Source of the DNA: DATKMG01 sp035541995
Lineage (GTDB): Bacteria > Acidobacteriota > Terriglobia > Versatilivoradales > Versatilivoraceae
Assembly (NCBI GenBank): GCA_035541995.1
Contig: DATKMG010000456.1
Coordinates: forward strand, 1 to 14,772
DNA length: 14,772 nt
Direction of reading: 5' to 3'
Part shown: one piece after another, positions 7,901-14,100 of the stretch
Numbering within the stretch: position 1 is the first letter of the stretch
Layout: each line of letters begins with the position of its first letter
Made by a program: the position numbers and the translations under genes
The notes under the pieces: generated by a model
The model's database searches: none
The model's input: only the letters and a program-made list of their open reading frames with translations
What the model was told of the DNA's origin: nothing

Positions 7901-9207
7901 CGGTTCAAGCCCACCAGAAAGGATTGGAACTTACCTGTGACATCCGCCCGGAGGTGCCTGAAGAGATCGTTGCAGACCCCACCCGTTTTCGGCAAATCAT
8001 TGTGAATCTGGTTGGAAACGCCATCAAGTTCACCGAACAAGGCGAAGTCGGCCTGGAGGTCGCCGTGGAATCCGAGGCACCAGACCAAATCCAGTTGCAT
8101 ATTGCGGTTCGGGACACTGGGATCGGTATTGCACCCGGCAAACAAAGCGTCATCTTCGAGCCTTTCTCACAGGCAGATGGCTCGACCGTGAGGAAGTACG
8201 GAGGTTCCGGGCTCGGACTGACAATTTCCGCGCGACTGGTTGAGATGATGCACGGTCGGATTTGGGTGGACAGCCAGGCCGGGCAAGGCAGCTGCTTCCA
8301 CTTTACCGTCCAAGTGGGGAGAGCCGAGACCCTAGTCTTGACCGAACCTGTTGAACAGGATCAGTTGGTCGGGTTACCGGTCCTCGTTGTGGACGACAAC
8401 GCAACCAATCGGCGAATCATGGGAGAGATGCTGGAACGGTGGCGGATGAAGCCAGCGCTGGCGGGAAGTGGATCAGAGGCCTTAGGGTTGCTTCAAAATG
8501 CGACTCAGTCTGGAACTTCATTTGCGCTCATCTTGACAGACGCGCATATGCCCGGGATGGATGGTTGGACCCTGGTGGAGCGGGTCCGACAGATTCAGGA
8601 CTTGACGGGGACTGCGATCATGATGCTGACCTCGGCAGGAGAGAGGGGCGATGCCGCACGCTGCAGGCAACTGGGCATTGCGGCCTACTTAATTAAACCC
8701 ATCGGACAGTCGCAGTTACTCGATGCCGTCTTGAGTGTTCTCGGAACGAAAACTCAGCAGGCCGACCAGTTGCGTCTGGTCACGCGCCATTCTCTGCGCG
8801 AGAAGCGGCGAAACCTGAATATCCTAGTCGCTGAAGATAACCTGATCAATCAGAAATTGGCAGCCCGGCTCATTGAAAAGAGAGGATACACGGCAGTCGT
8901 AGTGAGCAACGGACGCGAAGCCCTGGAAGCTCTGGAGAAGCAGGCGTTTGATCTCATGCTTGTGGATGTCCAAATGCCTGAGATGGATGGATTCGAAGCA
9001 ACAGCTGCGATTCGCGAGAAAGAAAGAAGCACGGGGCTTCATCTCCCGATCATCGCTATGACTGCTCACGCCATGAAAGGCGATCAGGAAAGGTGCCTAT
9101 CTGCCGGCATGGACAGCTACGTTTCAAAACCCATTCAACCGGAAGTCCTATTCAAGGTCGTCGAAGGATTCATCCCGAAGCCATTTGATCAAGAGACGCC
9201 ACCGTAA
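4972..9207 (+). CDS. Hybrid sensor histidine kinase: two OB-fold-like sensor repeats, three PAS, HisKA, HATPase, two receivers
   Basis: Membrane sensor kinase of 1411 residues. Helix 1 spans about 43-62 and helix 2 about 477-495. The ~410 residues between them should be extracytoplasmic and hold two similar beta-rich units (from about 88 and 291). Each has a 'RGV/QGV...FFQD/FLQD-GGIY' pattern and a later 'APxxxxxQF...GR', resembling OB-fold-like sensor modules. Three PAS domains follow (about 509-625, 630-745, 752-870); the second carries Cys678, Cys683 and Cys690. HisKA has His899 in SHEIRTP. The ATPase has Asn1016 (N box), DTGIGI (1048-1053) and GGSGLGL (1077-1083). Receiver 1 has Asp1190 and receiver 2 Asp1332; both keep their acidic pocket, Thr and Lys. 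No HPt or DNA-binding output domain is present, so phosphate must pass to a partner elsewhere. The start is uncertain: 4972, 5008 and 5098 are in-frame ATGs and none has a good ribosome site. The gene stands alone, convergent with the flavin oxidase. Confidence 0.93.
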   Translation: MPGQDTSARLYMSSSPRTRKHNRAAICTSCFGQSRIANTVVKMMLAAVLMIAAIGPGIYLAARKQDTIPVFTQVVQIRRLTADEARLGYPVRLRGVITFDYPSEGTTFFQDSSGGIYLNTAGAAKLRAGDLVEVHGVTGPGEFAPEVENPQFHVVGRAPLPITHRYPLEDLLTGEQDSQWVEVKGIVRSVTVGTAPDYLILGIAAGSNKFVALVSEFNRAETYSPLVDAAVTIDGACGTVFNDKRQLVGIQLFVPSVDQVHIIQAAPPDPFTLPIVPASSLMQFSPEKASGHRIRVQGVVTLDRRGRFLFLQDASGGIYIVSNQSTTVQLGDRVDAVGFPTAGQYAPTLQDGQFRKIGRGRMPTPIDLTHVTNLNGDPDAQLIKVQGQLLDKSSRGDIFVLTLQMGSFTFTALLDKSAVTDQVKAIREGSQLQLTGVWSVETDEYRKPTVFRVLLRSAVDIVILKWPSWWTSSRTRILLAILGGIILLAGLWVTTLRKRINERAETIRAALESTADGILVVNSAGKITAYNRKFAEMWGIPESVLKSRDDEKALDFVLAQLKEPEVFLKKVQKLYLDGDAQSDDVIEFKDGRVFERHSEPQLVKGKSVGRVWGFRDVTQRRRAEAELQESEEYLKAIMSSLPMGILVINPETHEIVDINQFALQMIGSPREHVVGHLCHGFVCPAQIGKCPITDLHQTVDHAERVLLTATGKRIPILKSVLPLNRKGRTHLIEALVDITDQKQAEEALSRERNLLRTLIDYLPDFIYVKDTERRFLIANKSLAYFLGVSSPEELLGKTVFDLYPEEVARACDESDKAVLRTGQPLMNFEDNVYDPTGRTKWVLTTLVPLRDSRGNVEGFVGIDRNITDRKRVEEELERAKVVAEAASRAKSEFLANMSHEIRTPMNGIMGMVELALDTELTAEQNEYLKMVKTSADALLTVINEVLDFSKIEAGKLDMDPIPFQLRDNLVQTLKQFAVQAHQKGLELTCDIRPEVPEEIVADPTRFRQIIVNLVGNAIKFTEQGEVGLEVAVESEAPDQIQLHIAVRDTGIGIAPGKQSVIFEPFSQADGSTVRKYGGSGLGLTISARLVEMMHGRIWVDSQAGQGSCFHFTVQVGRAETLVLTEPVEQDQLVGLPVLVVDDNATNRRIMGEMLERWRMKPALAGSGSEALGLLQNATQSGTSFALILTDAHMPGMDGWTLVERVRQIQDLTGTAIMMLTSAGERGDAARCRQLGIAAYLIKPIGQSQLLDAVLSVLGTKTQQADQLRLVTRHSLREKRRNLNILVAEDNLINQKLAARLIEKRGYTAVVVSNGREALEALEKQAFDLMLVDVQMPEMDGFEATAAIREKERSTGLHLPIIAMTAHAMKGDQERCLSAGMDSYVSKPIQPEVLFKVVEGFIPKPFDQETPP

Positions 9208-9231
9208 CGCTGCACAAAGAGAAAGCTGTGG

Positions 9232-9267
9232 CGGAGGGACGCACCTGGAGTCAGGGCGCGCCCTCCG
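9232..9267. terminator. Weak hairpin in the convergent gap after the kinase
   Basis: CGGAGGG (9232-9238) can pair with CCCTCCG (9261-9267) around a 22-base loop. The loop side also contains the competing palindrome GGGCGCGCCC (9254-9263). No T-run follows on either strand. It lies in the 77-base gap between two convergent genes, where a shared terminator is expected. Confidence 0.25.
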
Positions 9268-9284
9268 ATGCCCATTCGCTCAGT

Positions 9285-10709
9285 TCAAGCTCCCGCGCCC
9301 TGTGCGGCGTTGACTGATGGTCGGACGTTTTGATTCACATGGAACAGATTGGTGGGGTCGTGCCTGTTCTTGACAGCCACCAGGCGCTCGTAGTTATCCC
9401 TGTAAGTGGCTTGAACCCGTTCCTGACCTTCCTCCATCATGAAGTTGACGTAAGCGCCCCCAGCTGAGTGAGGATGTAACTCTTCCCAATATCGCTTTAC
9501 CCAGGGGATGATATGCGTCATGTTGGAGGGGTTCGGGTCCACGCCAACAATGACTTCTGCCCACATTGAATCGCGATAGCTGAATGCGGTGTCGTTCTTT
9601 CCAACACGGTGCACTGCACCGTTAATCGGGTAGAGGTGCATGGTGGAATGCATACTTGGGAGCTGGTTCCCGTGTTTCAAATGCAAAGCGATGGCTTCGT
9701 CGCTCAGCTTGTTGACAAAGTCTGCTCTCCAGTACCACTGCAAACCCGGAGGATAAATGGGGTCAAACATGCTTTGAAGTGCCGGGTATGGCAATGGCCC
9801 CGCGAAGTCCAGAGCCGGTGTACCCAGGCGACGGACTGGCTTAAATGCCTCCTCCGCCGCATTGAGCGCTCCCGTGTAGCAGCAGACGATGCCGCACATT
9901 CTCTTATTGTGCAAATGCTCAGGGAAGGGGGGCCCGGGCGGCACGACCAGGAAGGCGAAAAAGCCAGTGATGTCTTCCGAAGCTTGGGCGATAAAACCCC
10001 GGAAGAACTCCATCACCTCGCGCCCCTGGTCCAAATGCCAGAGGATGGGTCCGGCATATACGATGTCAACCGGTTGCAGCTTAAAGAGGAAAGAGGTCAC
10101 CACGCCAAAGTTACCACCTCCACCTCGAACTGCCCAAAAGAGGTCGTCGTTCTCTTTCTCATTGGCTGTCACAAACCGACCGTCAGCCAGCACCAAATCC
10201 ACGGACTCCAGATTGTCGATGGTGAGACCGTACTTACGTGTTAAATGCCCGATACCGCCCCCCAGAGTCAGCCCTCCCACCCCCGTCGTGGAGATGACGC
10301 CAGCAGGCGCGGCCATGCCAAAGGCATGAGTGGCATGATCCACATCTCCCCACACACAACCCCCTTCCGCACGCACAGTTTTCGCTTTGGGATCGACACG
10401 GACGCCTTTCATCCTTGAGAGGTCGATGACTAACCCATCATCGCAAATACCCAATCCCCCTCCATTGTGCCCACCACCGCGAATGGCCACCGTGACCCTG
10501 TTATCCCGGGCAAAATTCACTGCCGTGATTACGTCTGCAACGTCTGCACAGCTCGCAATCAAACCTGGCCGCTTGTCAATCATCCCGTTGTACACTTTGC
10601 GGGCCTGCTCATAGTCGTCATCACCGGGCCGGATCACCCGGCCACGGACATTAGAGGCAAATTGATCGATCTTTGTTTTCTCCACATCCTTCACTGGGAC
10701 ATCCTGCAT
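9285..10709 (-). CDS. FAD-linked oxidoreductase, berberine-bridge (BBE-like) family
   Basis: Flavoprotein oxidase or dehydrogenase of the PCMH/FAD_binding_4 plus BBE type, 474 residues, cytoplasmic (no signal peptide). The N-terminal FAD domain shows VAIRGGGHN (74-82); His81 is the residue that takes the 8-alpha-histidyl bond to FAD. It is followed by LVIDLSRMKGVRVD and GVISTTGVGGLTLGGGIG (137-154). In bicovalent family members a cysteine stands two residues after that leading glycine; here it is Ile139, so a single covalent link is expected. The C-terminus has the BBE signature, YRDNYERLVAVKNRHDPTN with QNVRPS. The ATG at 10709 is chosen because AGGAGG sits six bases upstream; a longer frame reaching 10826 lacks such a site and would add a non-homologous-looking leader. 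Relatives oxidise sugars, alkaloids or aromatics, so the substrate cannot be named. Confidence 0.9.
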   Translation of the reverse strand: MQDVPVKDVEKTKIDQFASNVRGRVIRPGDDDYEQARKVYNGMIDKRPGLIASCADVADVITAVNFARDNRVTVAIRGGGHNGGGLGICDDGLVIDLSRMKGVRVDPKAKTVRAEGGCVWGDVDHATHAFGMAAPAGVISTTGVGGLTLGGGIGHLTRKYGLTIDNLESVDLVLADGRFVTANEKENDDLFWAVRGGGGNFGVVTSFLFKLQPVDIVYAGPILWHLDQGREVMEFFRGFIAQASEDITGFFAFLVVPPGPPFPEHLHNKRMCGIVCCYTGALNAAEEAFKPVRRLGTPALDFAGPLPYPALQSMFDPIYPPGLQWYWRADFVNKLSDEAIALHLKHGNQLPSMHSTMHLYPINGAVHRVGKNDTAFSYRDSMWAEVIVGVDPNPSNMTHIIPWVKRYWEELHPHSAGGAYVNFMMEEGQERVQATYRDNYERLVAVKNRHDPTNLFHVNQNVRPSVNAAQGAGA

Positions 10710-10721
10710 GTTGGTCCTCCT
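10710..10721 (-). promoter_or_regulatory. Ribosome-binding site fixing the flavin oxidase start
   Basis: A full AGGAGG on the minus strand (10716-10721) lies six bases before the ATG at 10709. It sits inside the longer open frame that starts at 10826, which is why the shorter 474-residue product is preferred. Confidence 0.75.
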
Positions 10722-10905
10722 CGTCGCATGAATTTTCTCTTGTATCAGCCATTGGTCGCTTCTGGGTCCCCCGTCATTCAGACCGTAAACTCCCTCCTCC
10801 TCACTGCATTGCCAGTCAAGAAACAATCCTCACTTCTGTATTTTATGGCCGGTGTTTTCTCTGGTGTAGTATCACCATAATTCATTTTGACGCGACAATC
10901 AAGCG

Positions 10906-10925
10906 GGAATACGACGGAATACGAC
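10906..10925 (+). repeat. Tandem 10-base direct repeat
   Basis: GGAATACGAC occurs twice head to tail with no mismatch. The spacing of about one helical turn would place two binding sites on the same DNA face. It lies about 150-170 bases upstream of the predicted start of transcription of the TPR-CHAT gene, a distance usual for activator sites. Confidence 0.6.
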
Positions 10926-10979
10926 TGTCCGTTTTCGAAACCGCTGTTGTTCTATTCTGAACACCACAGCCTTTGGGCA

Positions 10980-10996
10980 CCAACCCATGGGGTTGG
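10980..10996. promoter_or_regulatory. Perfect dyad upstream of the sigma-54-like promoter
   Basis: CCAACCC-ATG-GGGTTGG is a 17-base inverted repeat with seven-base arms. Its centre is about 88 bases upstream of the predicted start of transcription from 11050-11065, within the usual range for an enhancer-binding activator of sigma-54. It could instead be an operator for the divergent oxidase. The structure is seen; the role is inferred. Confidence 0.4.
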
Positions 10997-11049
10997 CTCA
11001 GCTCTTTGTAAGTTCAATGGTTCCAGACCTATTCCCCATTCCTAGTACC

Positions 11050-11065
11050 TGGCAAACCAATTGCT
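11050..11065 (+). promoter_or_regulatory. Candidate sigma-54 promoter of the TPR-CHAT gene
   Basis: TGGCA (11050-11054) and TTGCT (11061-11065) place GG and GC exactly ten bases apart, the invariant -24/-12 spacing of sigma-54 promoters; only the optional C and G after TGGCA differ. Transcription would begin near 11076, about 72 bases before the ATG. One strong match in about 440 bases is suggestive, not proof. Confidence 0.45.
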
Positions 11066-11082
11066 AAAAGAAAAGATAGAAG

Positions 11083-11147
11083 GAAGCGGTCAGACCGGGA
11101 TATCTCTGGATCTTTCAGTCCGGGAGTATCCCTCAATCCGAAGCGGT
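11083..11147 (+). repeat. Imperfect direct repeats in the leader of the TPR-CHAT gene
   Basis: GAAGCGGT occurs at 11083-11090 and again at 11140-11147, directly touching the ATG. Between them CAGACCGGGATATC (11091-11104) is echoed by CAGTCCGGGAGTATC (11116-11130). The leader lacks a clear Shine-Dalgarno sequence before the start codon, so these repeats may matter for mRNA structure or translation control. Function unknown. Confidence 0.4.
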
Positions 11148-14100
11148 ATGGTCAGAAGAATTGCCTATTTGATCCCGAGTCTCTTGCTTTTGGGGATGTG
11201 TTCTCAGCGTGCGCTGGCGGTGAACGATTCGCCTGCAAAAGCGGTCCAATCCGATACCGTGTTTCTGGAAATATTGAAGAAATTCTACTCGGCTTGGAAT
11301 CGACAGGACGAGGCTGCTATCCTTCGGCTCTGGAATGTGGAGTCCTCCTACCGTCCCAACCGTCTGGATGAAATGCGCCGGGAATGGACAAGTCAAAAGG
11401 CCTCCTTTACGAATGTCCGGATCCAGGCTGTTACAGAGAGAAGTTGGGGAGCGATTTTAAATACGTCTGTCGACGTGCACATTGTTCAGTTGCCCTCCAA
11501 GAAAGAGAGTAACCGTCATCTCGTCCGCGAATTTACCCTCCACAAAGAGGGTGAATCGTGGACTCTGTGGAATTACCCTTCTCCCCCTGAGGATCTGGCA
11601 GAACAATTGATCCGGGTTGGCGAAGCCGAACGGAGGACCTTGCTGGAAGAAGATAAAGAACAAGTAACGCCCGAATTGGTCAGACTGGTGTTGGCAGCCG
11701 CCAATAAGGTTTATGGGAACAATGAATACACCCAATCCAAAGGCATTTTCGAGTTGGCTGGCCAGGTCGCCATTGCCACACACGATAATCTAGGGGTGGC
11801 TCGTTCTCTTGAGGGAATCGGCCATGTTAGTCGTGGCTTGTCAGACTATCCCAAGGCACTCGAATACTACCAGAAAGCTCTGGCTATACTTGAGGCCGCA
11901 AAAGAGGAGCGGGCTATCGCCGATATTCACGAGACAATGGGACGAACTTACCTGGAGATGAAGAACGCCCCCTTGTCCATCGAGTGCAACGAGAAAGCGC
12001 TCAGGATTTTTGAGAGGATAGGAGATCCAATTGCGGCGGCCGACCTGCTGGAGAAGATCGGGAACATTTATTACGATCAGGGCGACTTCAAGAAAGCCGC
12101 CGAGAGCTACCAGAAAAAGATTGACCTGGGTGTCCCTGTGGACAATGCCTCGACTCTGGTTAACCTGGGCAACTCTTACTGGGCCCTGGACGATCCTGAT
12201 CGGGCCCTCAATGCCTATTCAAGCGCTCTGCCGCAAGTGGAGCGTAGTGGAGACAACGCTGCACTAGCTGGTCTTCATACGGGTCTGGGGAATGTCTTTT
12301 ATCGGAAGAAGATGATGGATTCTGTCCTCAACCATTATCAGAAAGCCTATGAGCTGACCCGGACCACTCAAAATCAGCTCGAAATGGCGCTTGCAGCCGA
12401 ACGACTCGGCCATGTCTATTCCGACTTACAGAATTTTCCGGAAGCGATGATCTGGTTCCAAAGAACTTTCCAATCGCAAAAAGAGCTGGGTTCTGTCGCC
12501 GGGACTGCAGGAGCGCTCGTCAATATTGCCCAGGTCCACTTCCACAAGCAGGAATACGATCGGGCTCTAGAGCGATTTGAAGAGGCCTTGAAACTGGATG
12601 AAAAGATTTCGGACAAAACAGGGCGCATGGTAGTTCTGCAGAATATGGCACGAGTCTACTACGATACAGCCAATTATGCAGCGGCCTTGGAGTGTTACCA
12701 GCAGGGCCTTCCATTGGCTGAGGCTGCGCAGAACAAATCGGCTCTTAGCAACATACTGCTGGGCATCGGGTTGGTCAAGACCCTGTTTGGGGAATCTGAT
12801 GTGGCCCTTGACTATTACAGGCGAAGCATCGAAATTGCAAGAGAATTGGGTGACAAAGCAGGGCTTGCCGCCATGCTGAATAACATAGCAGTGGTTTACG
12901 CATCCCGAGCCAATTACGGCATGGCATTGGAGAATTATCAGGGAAGCCTTGAAATAAGCCAAGAACTCAATGACCGGCTTTTGGTGGCAAGAACCCTCGG
13001 CAATATAGGTCTGGCTCACAATTCTCTGGGGAACTACGACGAGGCGATGGACAAACTCCAGAAGGCCCTCGCTATAGGGGAGGATCTCAAACAGACCGAG
13101 GATATAGCCCGCGTACTGGGTTACATTGGTGGTGTCCACTATAGCCAAGGCCGTTTTGATCAGGCCCTGGAACTGTTCCAGAAGAGCCTTTCAAAGTGGG
13201 AGATCTTACAAGACAGCAAGGCCATTTCTGCAACCCTGAGTTACATCGGGGATACGCATTTCCGTAAGAAGGAATTCAGCCAGGCTTTGGAAGCTTATGA
13301 GAAGAGCCTCGAATTCGTGCGGCAATTACAGGATGAAGAGACCATTCCCGCACTTCTCAGCGGTATTGCCAACGCGCATCTCGCTCTTGGCCACGGAGGA
13401 ACTGCTCTAGAGTTTGCGGAGCAGGCTGTTGAACTGGCCAAGCGGACCAATAATCCCGAGATTCTCTGGTATGCCTCCTTTAAGGCCGGACAAGCCCATC
13501 GTCAATTGAATGACTCCGAAAAGGCGGTTCAAGCCTTGACCGGATCAATTCTTCAGATTGAAGAACTCCGGACTGAAGTAGGTAGTGAGGAGAACAAGAT
13601 CCGATTTCTGGAGGGCAAATCGGCCCCCTATAGTGCTCTCTTCGAGCTTCTGGTTGAAAAAGGGGATCTCTGGGAGGCCTTCGCTATCGAAGAAGGGAGC
13701 CGAATGCAGACCCTTGCTGAAATCATGTCCGGCTACGGCCGCTATGTTTCCAAGGGATTGAACGCGACGGAACAGGAGCAGGAGAGGAAGCTTCGTAGCC
13801 AAGTGCTTGCCTTACGAACCCGGTTTTTCCGAGGAAAACAGGCGTTACCATCGGGTTCTCCTGAACTCACTGCGCTTGAGCGGCAATGGCATCAGGCTCA
13901 GACCGATTACCTGGCCTATGAGAGCCGGATCATTCAAGCACATCCCCAGCTTGCCATTTACCGAGGGCAAATGAAGGTAGTAGACAAAGAAAGTTTGGCA
14001 TTGTCGCTACTGCGCCCTGGTACAGCGCTGTTGGAATATGTCACCTGCGAAGATACAACCTACCTCATTGTCATCGTCGGGAAAGACAAGTCCGGGCCTC

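Larger units (their letters stand above)
10710..11147. other. Divergent intergenic region, flavin oxidase / TPR-CHAT gene
   Basis: 438 bases that must carry both promoters. On the plus strand it holds a tandem 10-base repeat (10906-10925), a dyad (10980-10996), a sigma-54-like promoter (11050-11065) and a leader with imperfect direct repeats (11083-11147). For the minus-strand oxidase I see no convincing -35/-10 pair. Short open frames running through here have no ribosome-binding sites or recognisable products. Confidence 0.55.

Noticed and set aside
9609..10244. Plus-strand open frame of 211 codons
   Set aside because: Antisense to the well-supported flavin oxidase; the translation resembles no family and has odd composition.
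10710..10826. Longer N-terminus for the flavin oxidase starting at 10826
   Set aside because: An AGGAGG site precedes the internal ATG at 10709, the extra 39 residues look like translated leader, and family proteins start near the shorter form.
10887..10915. TTGACG with TACGAC at 17-base spacing as a sigma-70 promoter for the TPR-CHAT gene
   Set aside because: The -10 box matches only three of six positions and overlaps the tandem repeat; the sigma-54-like core nearer the gene is a better fit.
11775..13550. Long periodic region as a DNA repeat or CRISPR-like array
   Set aside because: The 120-base periodicity is at the protein level (40-residue TPRs); the DNA copies are strongly diverged and fully coding.
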